A DNA stretch of 64,000 nucleotides from Punica granatum (Eukaryota > Streptophyta > Magnoliopsida > Myrtales > Lythraceae): positions 5,270,001-5,334,000 of the forward strand of contig NC_045127.1 in the NCBI RefSeq assembly GCF_007655135.1, read 5' to 3'. Positions 44,801-57,192 of this stretch are shown one piece after another. Each line of letters starts with the position of its first letter. Within the stretch, counting starts at the first letter, position 1. The translations under genes were made by a program, and so were the position numbers. The notes beneath the pieces are model-generated. The model was not told the DNA's origin and did no database searches. It saw only the letters and a program-made list of their open reading frames with translations.

Positions 44801-45135
44801 TTACTAATACTAATCTCTCTCCTCTTCTTCCGTCGTTCGTCGTCTCTTCTCTGCAGGGTGCACAACCCTCAGTTGACTTCGAAGATCAGCTTCCCGGGCA
44901 GCCTCGGAATGAGATTCCAGCTTCTGGGTCGGTAGCAGAATCCCAACTCGAAGATCCCGAAGACGACCCCTGTGACTGGTAGGTGGAGCAGAGTGGGAAG
45001 AGAGGGAACAAGAAGGGGCCCGGTTCTTGAGACTCGGAGTGGGTTTCTCGTACCGGTTGGAGTTTGCCATTTCCGCTCGCATTATGTTTCCTCGGACCGT
45101 GAGTGGTTGTTTCTGATTGACGAGATTGGAGTCAA
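41837..45135. other. Intergenic between MLO gene 1 and the S-acyltransferase gene
   Basis: About 2.7 kb of AT-rich sequence with no gene. It contains a CA/CG-type microsatellite at about 43,710-43,746, poly-A tracts at about 43,585-43,602 and 43,918-43,935, and a poly-T/TA tract at about 44,216-44,240. From about 44,640 the sequence becomes richer and is probably the 5' leader of the next gene; a 79-codon ORF at 44,743-44,982 could be an upstream ORF but has no recognisable product. Confidence 0.5.
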
Positions 45136-48100
45136 ATGGCCCGGCGTCATGGGTGGGAGCTCCCTGCTCACCCTTTCCAGGTCCTGCATTTCTCTCTTTC
45201 TGCATCGACGTGTTAGTTAGAATGTCTCCGTCGAGTGACATTCTCATGTTTTTCCTTTACAGATTCGTAGTCATGGAAGGTTTTTCTTGAATTATCAAAT
45301 GCTGTGTAGTTTTGTTTGCTGTAGCTCTCGGAATCCTCTCCGTTGGTGGGTGGCTGTGGATATTTCTACCTGAGTTGCCCACATCTTTCTTTAGGGATTT
45401 CTATGATCGAATGTTTGTTACGGTGTTAAGTACCGCGATTTCGTGATGATCAGAGAGGAGAGAAAGGCTATGTGTATATCTTCTTGCATAAGAATTCTTG
45501 AGTAGTCAAAAGTTGGACATGTTTGAACAGAGTCATCTGATCTAGGTTCCCAAGTCAAAGTAATGATAGTAAACGACCATCAAGTTTCTTTTCCTGATAT
45601 CCGCTCCAGTGAAGCCTCGCTCTCCTTCTGAGTATTTGACATCTCGCCAAGCTTCTTGGAATCTGGCTCAGGTTGTTACAATAAACAAAGAGACCGGAAC
45701 TGTTGTTAGGAATGCGCCTCTTCGTTAAAATCAGCATCTGTGGACTTAGATCAAGTCTTTGACTGCGTCAGTTTGGGACCTTTAGCTTGGTAATTACCAC
45801 ACACTATAAGGGCAGTGGCATAACTATTCTATTCGTTGGGGCATTCTAGGAGGTCTGGGTAGTCGAATATATAAGGAAAATTTGTAAGAACCAGGATCTA
45901 GGAAGCCCCAGATCTTAACCCTGATGCCACATCTCCACTGGTCGATATTCATAATTTTGGCTTCAATTGCAGCTGTCGGTTTGTCACTTTTTTCTCCAAT
46001 TGGTGAAAACTAACCAGAGGCCATGGGGAGGTTGTGCCCTTCTGTAGCTCCCGTCACTACTTTTTTGTGTATTTGGACTCTTAGATATTATAAACGTTCG
46101 AACAAATTCTCTCCCCTTTAACTTTTTGGCATGTTATATGTACGAAAACTTATGTGCACTTACTTTCTTGGTGAAATATTAATTAGCTTTTCTTATATTG
46201 TGTCTTGAATCCTGCAGGTGGTAGCCATAACAGTTTTCTTCTTGCTGTCCGTCGCATTTTATGCCTTCTTTGCTCCTTTCCTTGGGAGGGACATATATGA
46301 ATACGTAGCTATTGGTGTATATTCCCTATTGGTAAGTGCAATCTAATCTTTACCCTCTCTGTCAATGCCCCTAAGCAAATGCTGATAACTTCTTTATTTT
46401 CCAGGCACTCTCTGTTTTCATACTATATGTTCGGTGCACCGCAATTGATCCTGCTGATCCTGGAATTTTGGTTGAGTTCGACAAGACTTCAGCATTCAAA
46501 TCACATAATGAAACTGATTTAACAGGTCTGTCATTTTATATTTCATAAGAACTTCATTGATAGAAGTATTCTAGCTATGTTGTACTTTTCAACAAGAAAA
46601 TTTGAAGTGTCACTGGTTCTCAGATATCAAGAAAATGACCTAGCAATCCCATCTGCATCCAAATTCTTTGCCTTCTCTCATGAAAATCTATTGATAATTG
46701 ACCAGGAACTGCTGCTTCAGCGGAAGAACCGGGGAAGTGTGAGTTGAGGAACAGAGAAAGGCCCAATAGGGAAAACGTAAGCTGCTGCTCAACAGTGGGA
46801 GGATTTTTTTGTGGATTTCTTGTTGTGGAAGACTGTCGTAAAGATAAAGGCAATTTACAGCAAAGCGGAGAGGAAGAGGCTCTGTTCTGCACATTGTGCA
46901 ATGCTGAAGTATACTCACGAGCCCTTTGTTTGATATCTATTTCATGTCTACGTGTATATCTCATTTCACTTTTCTATTGATAAGAACAGTACATAGCAAG
47001 TTAATTGAGTTTTGCGCTATGTACTGGTGGAATGCAACTAATTACAGATTTGATCATTGCTCCTTCATAGGTAGGCAAGTTCAGTAAACACTGCAGAAGC
47101 TGCGACAAATGTGTTGATGGATTTGATCACCATTGTAGGGTAAGTTGACAACTCCTACACGTCATTTTGTATTGACTGGAGTCTAACCTTCGCCTAGTCC
47201 TTTTTCATACAATAGATAAGATAGTTCAATAATCCTTACAATATTAACCATATTCCAAGTAAGTCGTGTTTACACTATAATTGCTATTGATGTGGTAATG
47301 TATTTACAAAAATTATCTCTAAGACTCTAACTCTATGAGCATTATCTTTTTTGTAGTGGTTGAATAATTGTGTCGGAAGAAAAAACTATATCACATTCAT
47401 CTGTCTTATGGGAGTAAGCCTCATATGGGTGAGCGAAGAATATTTGATTATTTCATAATACCATATTCATTTTCTGTTGTTTCTATTATCAATATGTCAA
47501 ATACCCCTGTATGTGAAAGTAACTTGTGTGTGCCACAGCTTATAGTTGAATTTGGCGTTGGAGTAGCTGTCCTTGTCCGGTGCTTTGTTGATAAGAGAGG
47601 CACAGAGAATCAGATAATGGATAGGCTTGGAGTCGGATTCACCCGAATTCCTTTTATCATTGTGGTGGTATGGCTTCTGTATTCTTATGTAACAGATTTT
47701 ATCGATTCAAATTTTCTGAACTCATTTAGGAAGCACGTGTTAGAATTCTCCTTTATGGATTTTCTGGAAAATTATTTTGAACATTGCTGCAACTTTCTGT
47801 GATACTTCCAGATTGTATTCATGGGACAACATTAACAGTTGGACCGACATGATTTTTCATAATAAATCAAGTTAAACTGTGTGATATTTTGTGTGCAGGC
47901 AATCTGCACAGTGGTTTCTTGTCTAGCAACTCTGCCTCTGGGAGAGTTATTCTTCTTCCATATGATTCTCATTAGAAAGGTTTGTCTCATCAAAATTAGC
48001 TGATTAACAACTTTTCTATCATCTTCCTTCATATGTACTTATTAAACACATGATGTTTCCAAATCTCCTCGGAATGCACTCAGGGTATTACGACTTATGA

Positions 48101-49408
48101 ATATGTCGTCGCAATGAGAACCCAAAGCGAGCCACCAGGACAATCCTTAGGTGGTGGCGATGAGCAGCTGAGCCTGCCTTCTTCGCCAACTGGCTCCGCT
48201 GTCACAGCCACTAGTGGAAGGAGCTCCCTTGGGAAGAGTTTGCAATATAAAGGTGCTTGGTGCACTCCTCCGAGAATCTTTATGGACCATCAGGTATAGT
48301 ATAGTTCATTACTCGATTTGCTAGCCGATAGGGGACTCCTCATGACCTTGGGCCAGGGAAACCCACCTTGCAAGACCCACTGAGGGAGCAATAGGATTCT
48401 GGTTATTCGAACATGATATGTCTCCCTATGTCAACCACTCAACTGAAATCAATCCGTTTGGACCCTTTTTCCTTCTTTAATGAACAGGATGAGATTATCC
48501 CACATTTGGAGCCAGGACGCCTGCCCTCAACAGTAGATCCTGACGCTGCTCAACTCTCTGACAAAGGGAAAAGGGTGTCCCAGCGACAGGTTCGAATCAG
48601 TGCATGGAAGCTTGCAAAATTGGATTCTAAAGAGGCGATCAAAGCTGGTGCTAAAGCCCGAGCATCATCCTCTGTGCTACGCCCTATCGGCTCTCGCCAC
48701 CATCCTTACGATCCTGATCACTTGTCCAGCAGCAATGTAAGTGGGAGAAGCAGCCCTCTGAGCTCTGATCAAGGTGGATCCATCCACCAACGGAGTATTA
48801 GGCCTGGGACATCGAGGAGTAAAAGCTCGTACCCACCAAGTCGGGCAAGCCGGGAAGATATTGAGACGTGCGGGCACAGCCTAAGCAACATGAGCAGCCC
48901 TCACCTCTCAAACATTACAACCTCACCATTGGAACCTCCGAGGGCCCTGAACCGTGACCACTTCAACCCGATTTACCAATCCTCAGCCATTCAATCACCT
49001 TGGTCCGGGAAACAGAGCGAGGCCAATGAAACTTCCACGAATCCAGCCCGTGGAACTGCCCCAACAAATCCCCCTCGGAGGAACCTTAGCGCGGCGGAGA
49101 GTGGTCGGGCCTCAGTGTTCTGGGACCAGGAAGCGGGGCGGTACGTGTCCTCTTCAGCCACTTCTCGGGCCGGTGGCAGGGCAGGCCAGCTACCTGGGGG
49201 CGAGCTCCTGTACACGGGCCAGTCCATATTCTTTGGCGGTCCACTGGTGAATGAGGGGCCGAGCAGAGGAGCGAGAGGTGGGAGCTCTGGGGGAGGATCT
49301 GAGAGAGGACCCACGGCAAGCTATTACCAGCAGGGTAGGACGCAGAGGGGAGGGCAGCTGCCTGTCTTTCTCCCAAGCGACTACCAGCGGTCTTCACGGT
49401 TTCCTTAG
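45136..49408 (+). CDS. DHHC-type protein S-acyltransferase (PAT), ten exons
   Basis: Palmitoyltransferase that attaches fatty acids to cysteines of target proteins at endomembranes or the plasma membrane. Exons: 45136-45180, 46218-46331, 46405-46525, 46706-46908, 47071-47139, 47357-47428, 47539-47667, 47899-47979, 48084-48293, 48488-49408, giving 654 aa. The first exon ([15 protein letters not shown]) matches the family's typical opening and is separated by an intron of about 1 kb. Two membrane segments lie in exons 2-3. A Cys-rich domain ends in DHHC (residues 180-183), then WLNNCVG; two more membrane segments lie in exons 6-8. TTxE-like TTYEY follows in exon 9. The tail of about 370 residues is Ser/Pro/Gly-rich and likely disordered. 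Similar in layout to the larger Arabidopsis PATs of the PAT19-22 group (recalled). No defect is seen. Confidence 0.9.
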
Positions 49409-49717
49409 CAATGGTATTCAGTAGAATCGTAGAGGACGGACTTGACTTGTTTTGTGTTCATAGAGTCGAGTGTTGCCATTTAAGCACAATGCGGTGCGGT
49501 GCGGTGCTGTGCTTCGTTAACGAAACAAATGTGACTCTGTCCGTTCATATTGCTAGCTATGAATCACAAAATCCCAACTTTTTTAGAGAATTAGATATCC
49601 TCATGCAGTTTCAAGTGAAGTAGTTTCAGATTAGCAGAAATTGAAATCCACGGCCTCCTAACTTGCCCGAGTGTAGCCTCGTTGCACTCTCAGAGGTTAG
49701 AAACCTATGACAACTAA
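49409..49717. other. 3' flank of the S-acyltransferase gene
   Basis: Probable 3' UTR and spacer before the tRNA gene; nothing else recognised. Confidence 0.5.
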
Positions 49718-49789
49718 GTCGTTGTAGTATAGTGGTGAGTATTCCCGCCTGTCACGCGGGTGACCCGGGTTCGATCCCCGGCAACGGCG
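49718..49789 (+). tRNA. tRNA-Asp (anticodon GTC)
   Basis: This 72-nt gene folds as a canonical tRNA. The acceptor stem GTCGTTG pairs with CAACGGC, and the discriminator base is G. The anticodon loop is cctGTCacg with a 5-bp stem (CCCGC/GCGGG), and the T arm has GGTTCGATCC. It has no intron and no encoded CCA, as in eukaryotes. A TTTT run at 49,794-49,797 is the RNA polymerase III terminator. Confidence 0.97.
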
Positions 49790-50920
49790 TTTGTTTTATG
49801 TTTTTGTATCTTTTGGAAAATTGCATGTTGCACCCTCAAGTTTCATATCCAGTACCACTTTCGTCCAGGCCTCCTTCATTCATTCTCAAGTTACTTATGA
49901 TGCCAAAATATTCTAGAGAATTACTTGCCGTTTGATAATGGAGTGCAGTTTAACTCCACTACCATTCTAAATATTAATATATATATATATATATTTAAAT
50001 GGAGTTGTAATGATAATAAGAAAAAAGTACGTATATTTTGTACCTCGAATTTCGTACCGAATACTACTTTCATACCCTCTTTTGGAGATCTATATTTTGC
50101 ACCTTCAAATTTCATTTCCAATATCATTTTCCTCTTCGTCTTCATCCGTAATTCTCAAGCTCTAATGATGCCAAATCTTTTGGAAAATTATACTTTGCAC
50201 CCCTAGTAGTTTCCTTCGCATATCACACCATGCCTACATCCTCTATCCTGAAAGCTACTTATTATGATGCCAAAAGTTGGCACGAAAACTTCCATGCGTA
50301 ATCACGATGCATTAATATGTAGGCTCGGACATACGATGAAGCATTCGATTCATGTCACATTGATTTCTTAGCAAGATACACTAACACGAAAGGGCGCTGT
50401 GTCTTCTCTGAACCCATTTACCATTTTAGCAAAACTCAGAAAAAGAAAATAATAATAATGTTATTATTTTTTTCAACTTTCTATATCGAGTGGTCATCCT
50501 TGAAGAGGATGTAGCCAGATCCCTACTAATCCTCTGGTCAACAAAGCACATGATCTAAGGTGAAGGGCATTCTTGTAATTACTCCCCAAAGGACATATGA
50601 CCTTTCCCCATCCTCAACCTTCTCATTCCTACGACTCCTGTCCCTTGGCTCTCACCTTTGTAAAAATCCAACATTTTCTTACACCCAAAAAGAACATAAA
50701 AAAAAAGAAAAAAAAAAGACAAAGAAATTAATATTTTTCCGTCGAATTCAGTCGAGAAATTCAATTCCTTCATTTCCATTTCTGAGTAAAACTCTCCAAA
50801 CGAGATGAAGAGAAGATGGGTGGCGATCTGATACATCGTAGTGCGAGTTCTTGATGACCTTGCCGAGTCGTTAAGGGGGTGTTCCAAACAGAATTTGTTT
50901 CGTCTGTGGACAGGAAGAAA
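49790..50920. other. Intergenic between tRNA-Asp and MLO gene 2; degenerate local repeats
   Basis: About 49,810-50,285 contains degenerate, roughly 130-200-bp repeating phrases (ttttggaaaatt, ttgcaccc, aagtttcat, ttatgatgccaaa). From about 50,560 the sequence is probably the MLO 5' leader. No gene. Confidence 0.45.
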
Positions 50921-53900
50921 ATGGCAGGGGGAGGGGCTGCGCCATCGCCCGGGTCCGCAAAGGCCAGGGAGCTCGATCAGACCCCCACATGGGCTGTCTC
51001 AGCAGTTTGTGCAGTGATCGTCTTGATCTCCATCTTGTTGGAGAAGGCCCTCCATTTTGTAGCAAAGGTAATCACCTCCCTTCCTTCATTGCCTGGTTTA
51101 CTTGGCACCCAAGTTTTGCATCGAAAAGATCGGTTTAGGAAATAGCAGTGCCTGTTATGAGTAACCACATTCAAGAATCCTCCCTTGATCCTTCATCAAG
51201 CTCTATGATATGCAGAACAAGAATGTCGGGTTGATCCTTTTAGATCGAAACTTCCGAGTGCTGCTCTTTTTGGATGCTTGGCCTGCAAAATTCCCGGTTA
51301 AATTGAGACTTGAGAGAAAAATTCATGGGTTTAAAATTTTGGTCGTGTTGTTTCCTAGCTATGCTCGATCGAGATTTTAATAGCTTGGGATGTCTATCAG
51401 GTCTTTCAAAGAAAGAAAAAGAAGCACATGTTGGAAGCTCTCGAGAAGCTCAAAGGCGGTCAGCTACCTTTTCCTCTTCTCTCTTTAATTGTTTCCATCG
51501 CATGCTTCTTCGGATGTACCTGATTGCCTTGTTATGACAGAGCTTATGGTTCTTGGGTTCATTTCTCTGCTCTTAACCTTTGGGCAAAGCTTCATCTCGA
51601 AGATATGTATTCCGGAGAGATACGCGGACACAATGCTGCCATGTCCTCACAGGGGCATTCCCCAAGGAGCAGCGATTGGAGGAGGAGATGCTGAGGAGTC
51701 CGCACATCACCGCAGGCTTTTATGGTACGAGCACAGAATCTTAGTAGCCCATGATGGAAAGCCAGGATGCAAGCAGCCGGTAAGTCTACCTGGATTCATA
51801 AAAATTACCGATTGATTGATGAAATCTAATGTGACATGACTTCTTTGACAGGGTCATGTGCCACTGATATCGTTGAATGGGTTGCATCAGCTACACATTT
51901 TCATCTTCTTCTTAGCGGTGTTTCACGTGATCTACAGTGTGATCACTATGACGCTCGGAAGATTAAAGGTGATGCCAGCTATTGCTGTGGTCTCATTTAA
52001 GAGAGTTTATCAATTCCACTGTTGTCTTTTAGAAATGTATCGATCTTAGTAGTAGTTGAGATGGCACAGTTCGTTAATGCAGATTCGTGAGTGGAAGGAG
52101 TGGGAAAGGGAGTCTGATACTGATCACGAGTACTTAAATGGTAACAATCCCGGGAATTTGCTCGTTAGCATAAGTCGCTTTATTCTTCTTGATAATCAAA
52201 TTCAACCAAACGCGAAACAAGTGATGGGTTTCTCATGGTTTATGCAGATCCTTCGAGATTCAGGCTCACCCATGAAACATCCTTCGTGAGAGATCACATG
52301 AACGTTGGGACCAGATCACCCGTGATCTTTTATATTGTAAGAATAGAGGACAATACTTTTTGCTAGTTTTGCGGGCTTCTACTTTCCGTATAACAAAATT
52401 GATCGATGTTTATCTTGCAGATATGCTTCTTTCGACAATTTTACAGGTCCGTCCGCAAGGCTGATTACTTGACCATGCGCCATGGATTCGTGACGGTAGG
52501 TACCCATCTCAGGGGGAATATCACAGGCTTTCTGATATGCATGTATTATCGTTTTCGCTATTAACTCGATGATCTTTCTTCCAGGTCCATTTAGCCCCCG
52601 GAAGCAAGTTTGACTTCCAAAAGTACATAAAAAGGTCCTTAGAAGATGACTTCAAGGTAGTTGTTGCGATCAGGTGAGTCTTCATGCCAGCACAAATCAC
52701 ACTTATACTCATACCATGTGTTTTATGTCATTATAATCGAGAAACTCGTGATTTTTACAGTCCTCTGCTATGGCTTTCGGCAGTGACCTACCTGCTATTG
52801 ACTGTTCACGGTTAAGTTCCAGACTTACTATTCCATTCCAACATACCTGAACTTCTAATATGCAGTATTCATTAAACCCTGATGATTCCGCTCTCTGCAG
52901 GTTGGGATATTATGTTTTACTTATCGATGATGCCACTCGTAGTAAGCAAAATCATCCCCCACAAATACTCAAGACATTAATGATGCTTTTAGCAGGGACG
53001 AAGAACTGAGTATTTGTTTTGCTTTTCGAAGGTAATATTAGCGGTTGATACGAAACTTCAAGCTGTCATAGCGACAATGGCTATTGAGATCCAAGAGAGA
53101 CACGCAGTGATTCAAGGGATACCTCTTGTACAAGTCTCCGACCGGAATTTCTGGTTTGGCTGGCCCCAGTTAATTCTTTACCTCATTCATTTCGTCCTAT
53201 TTCAGGTATGAAAGATCACTCTCTTCCTTACCGTAAACTTTTCATACTTCTGCTGTATATGAATTGAAATCGTGTTACCCACATGCCCTTTCTGTGTTTT
53301 TCATCCATTTGCAGAACGCGTTCGAGATAACATATTTCATCTGGACAACGGTAAGCAACCCCCTTCCTTGTTGTTTGTCCGATTAGTTATGATGAGATGT
53401 TAGTTGCACTGACTGGACTACTTCCTAACGCAGTATGAGTTCGGGATATGGTCCTGTTTTCACGATCATTTCCCTCTTGTCGTTTTACGGGTCTGCTTTG
53501 GGTAAGCCTCAATATGCTGATCGATTTTGTGAAGCAATTAGTGTAGTTCTGCTTAATTCTACTTTCTTAAAGCATCTGAACTTGCTTGCACAACAAACAA
53601 TGGCGTTCATGTATGGAATCTCACTTGGGAATCGTCCGATTTGGTCTTTGACAGATTCGTGGCTCAGTTCGTTTGCAGTTACATCACACTGCCATTGTAT
53701 GCTCTTGTTACTCAGGTAACATCCATCAATCTTCGTCTTCCGTGACATTTTCACGGATTTGGATCCTCTGTCGCTGCCTTTGCCGAACTAACTTTTGCTA
53801 TCTCGGAACTCATTAGATGGGAACCACCATGAAGAGGTCAATATTCGATGAGCAGACGTCAAAGGCACTCAAACAATGGCACAAGAAAGCAGTTCAGAAG

Positions 53901-54134
53901 AAGAACGAGGTCAAGCCCTTGGAGACCCCGACACTGACATTGGGGGAAGGCCCTGCCCACTCGCCTGTGCAATCCCCCGGGCAAAATGCTCGGGCGCGAG
54001 TTCAAAACAACAACAGCAGCGAGGATGCAGGCGCAGACAAGGCCGCCAACATCATGGCCAGCGTCGATGTAACTGGGCAACAGCACCGGTCCCGTGATGA
54101 GAATGGCTATAACGACCTGTTGACAGGCCCATGA
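50921..54134 (+). CDS. MLO protein, clade III-like, 15 exons
   Basis: Second seven-transmembrane MLO protein. Exons: 50921-51067, 51401-51458, 51541-51779, 51852-51968, 52083-52140, 52248-52336, 52421-52495, 52585-52673, 52761-52810, 52901-52941, 53032-53205, 53315-53350, 53434-53501, 53655-53715, 53817-54134, giving 539 aa. It has [76 protein letters not shown] (20 residues) and [16 protein letters not shown]. Exon sizes match MLO gene 1 almost one for one, but the 129-nt exon 13 is split by an extra intron (68 + 61 nt). The C-terminus lacks the D/E-F-S/T-F motif, and sequence details recall Arabidopsis MLO5/7/8/9/10, whose known members act in pollen-tube and synergid signalling. It is not a recent duplicate of gene 1. 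Function is inferred. Confidence 0.9.
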
Positions 54135-56040
54135 CTGGAGTGAGCGATCATCGTCAGGGAAAACACGGTTCCATATGGGCTCAGGGAATTGTTACTCCCT
54201 CTTCCCCACAACTTATATATGGATAGTACATAGCGCGATCAAGAGATACTTGGTGTTATGTATCAACCGAGCCACGGCATCAATGTCCTTGTGTGTACCA
54301 GGCTCGTGTATTCGATCTCGATGTGCCGAAAGTTTCTCCACAGTTTTGTACACCTCTGGGTACTTCACGAACTAACTCGACCCTCATTAATACCCCCAAC
54401 ACCAAAACCCGGCGCCTCCTTTGTAAGAGTCGGGTTTTATTTGAGCAGACATTAGACATTTAATATGCTGTCCCTTTACTAATGCCCATAATTAACTACC
54501 AATTTTGCCTCGTCACCATACTTAAAAGTCTACCATTTTACCACGTGAATTTGATTCAAGAAATTTAACGCTTGTTCTTCTTAAACAAGGCATTTGTTTT
54601 AAGTCTTGTGAATTTTATAAGAGCTTTATTCCTTAGTGGGCCGATTCGATTTGACTAGATTAGTTGGAGCCAAATTTAACTTTGGAATACCAAGGTACAC
54701 GTCGGAGAAAAAAATTATACCTTTTCGTCACTGAAAAAAAAAATTATCACCCACAAAAATATATTGATATAAGAAGCGAAATGGAGTAATACACTATAAC
54801 TTGAATATTCTTGATTTGATTCTTATAATAAAACTTACGTGTGCTCTAAATTTTTTACGTTTTTTTATATTAGGTTCACAAATCTCTCCCATAATTTGAA
54901 ATAAAATATATTAATATATTCCTTTAGAAAAACTATGATTCTACATATATTTATATTTATATAATTTAAGCCAATGGGTTCGCGGCACTTTAAATAGAAA
55001 GAGAGATAACCACAAAACAATAAATATAAAATATATAAATATAATCATTTAGATCCGATGAAGCCGCCGGAGTTGTCTGTTCGTGTTCTCGAATTTTCTG
55101 TTCTCCTTATCTATATATAAATATATACGTACATATAAGAAGATTAATCTCCTTGGACTGCACTCGCAAATTGAACTATGTCTTTTGTTCTATGAAACTA
55201 GGTAATATTGATGGATTAAGACATAATTGTTACTAGACAATCGCGTTAGCTGTTGATGTCGCAGTGAGGTCGGGATGTTCTTGGATTTACAAAAGAACGA
55301 TTGACATGTCAGTACGATACGTTTATGTAAGAGTCGCTTTGCTGTGTTCTTGTTATAGCACAAAGTAAGTTTTTCGAATCATAATGCTTAAAGGTTTATT
55401 CCAATATGGTCCTTTTCCATACCAGTGTTATCAATTGGGGTGGTTTGGAAACTGCAATTCCGAAGCTTGGCTCGATAATGTATTGGCTATACCAGGCTGG
55501 CCTGCTTTCTTTTTTTTAATGAATAATATATGTTTTATTCTATTATTTTTTTTTCGATGCACACCTTGATATTATGAGTCCGATGAGCTCAACTAGTTTA
55601 ATTTGAGCCGGATCGATCCAATTCTCCTGACGTGCGGTAACTTAAGCATCGAACAATTTGTACAAAATCATTTTTTTTTCCATTTTCATAGGAAAGGGGA
55701 AAATATAAAAGGAATGTGGACTTTGGAAGTTTGGTAGTGACGGTGGTGAACGTGAAAAGAGTTTTTTTTTTCCTCGGTAATCAATGAATGTCCATTAATA
55801 TAAAAAAACGAGTATCAGGGAAAATGCCTAAGAGGTACATTATAGAGAAAAAAAAATACAACATATCCTCTTAGATCGCTACAAAGGAAAACACACGTGA
55901 CCAAGCACATCGAATAAAAACATAAGTCCAATTACAAAAATTCTTCCAGTTGTTGTAGTCCGTTTTTAACCTTTTGAAATTAAACTTTATATAGACCCTA
56001 GTAAAGATTGGAAAGTAGAGTATAGAATAGTCCATATAGA

Positions 56041-56262
56041 GACCGACTTGAAAAAGCTTCCTAATCAATAAGAAGCAATTCATTTCTAATATTTATCCAC
56101 TTCACTAAGAGTTCATTAAATTAAGATGCACACTTTTCACATTTTTCAATTATATTGCATTTGTAGCAAAATAATAATAATGCATTCTTCATATGAGACG
56201 GCTTGAAAAAGCTTCCTAATCAATAAGGAGCAATTCATTTTTAATATTTATCCACGTCAGTT
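56041..56262. repeat. Pair of 65-bp direct repeats
   Basis: 56,041-56,106 and 56,198-56,262 both read gac-g-cttgaaaaagcttcctaatc and continue to tttatccac with few differences; the repeat period is about 157 bp. Confidence 0.75.
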
Positions 56263-56464
56263 GAAATATATATATCATATATTCTTTTTTTAATAGGTAA
56301 TATGGTGGGCAGGAGTGATGGTAACATTGCCACCACCCCACTATGCAATGTTCGGATTCTCGTATTTAACTGCGAATATATCAGAAAAACTAAACAACAT
56401 AACAATATCAAAGGTCTAGTATAGTTCACAAAAGTCGAAAATGACCTCAAATTTAAGTTAAAGA

Positions 56465-56570
56465 GCACGCCCTAGCATGTGTCCCTGAGAGGATTTGAAC
56501 TCGAAACCTAGATGTCTCCAAACCATATGAGAGTGAGTTTGAAATCACTAGTCCATCATCCATAATAGTG
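56465..56570 (-). mobile_element. Possible SINE-like, tRNA-derived fragment
   Basis: On the minus strand the segment has a B-box-like gagttcaaatcc preceded by a weak A-box region, as in tRNA-derived SINEs or tRNA relics. No tail or target duplication was confirmed, so this is tentative. Confidence 0.3.
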
Positions 56571-57192
56571 ATCACGTGGATCTTCGACTAGTCCATATCA
56601 CAGGTCATCCACTGATCTACTCGTAAACAGGGATTACCAAAAGGATATAGAGAAAGCACTAGTTGAGGACTCTATACAAGTGGATAAGCTTGTCATCATA
56701 CTAGAACAAATTAATGAAGAGTCAATGCCACCATGCATGGAATTACCAAAGGCGAAATATAAAATAATTAATTCAGGATAAGATAAACAATATAAATCTT
56801 CTAAAGATTGCAATTGCAACTACATTAATCAAACTTTTACAAGCATTTAATTCTCTGAAATCTATCAACCACTTAATTTTTTTTTTTAATGGTTCACCCT
56901 TAGTGAGGGTGAGAGAATTAACTATTATTGAAATGATAACCGCGATAATTTTTTGGTATCAATCGTTATTCAAATTTGAGCCTTCTCATCTTTTATTTTT
57001 CACCTTTTTTTCTTTTGGTTTAGTCTTGGATGGAACAGTTTAGGGTAGAAATCAGTAAAATGTAAAGATTTAGGGCACATAACGTAAATTTAGTCCTTCC
57101 CAGGTTGTTGTATAAAGCGCCGACTCTTTAACGCTCTCGTCTTCTTCCGACAGCTTAACAGAAAACCCCCGACAAAATCTCTCTCCCCACAC

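Larger units (their letters stand above)
54135..57192. other. Intergenic between MLO gene 2 and the ATL gene
   Basis: About 3 kb, AT-rich, without a gene. It has a 65-bp direct repeat (56,041-56,106 and 56,198-56,262, with a few mismatches) and a tRNA-derived SINE-like piece at about 56,465-56,570. Oligo-T and TA tracts are common. ORFs here are low-complexity. Confidence 0.5.

Noticed and set aside
44743..44982. 79-codon ORF before the S-acyltransferase as a separate gene
   Set aside because: No domain, and it lies in the probable 5' leader; at most an upstream ORF.
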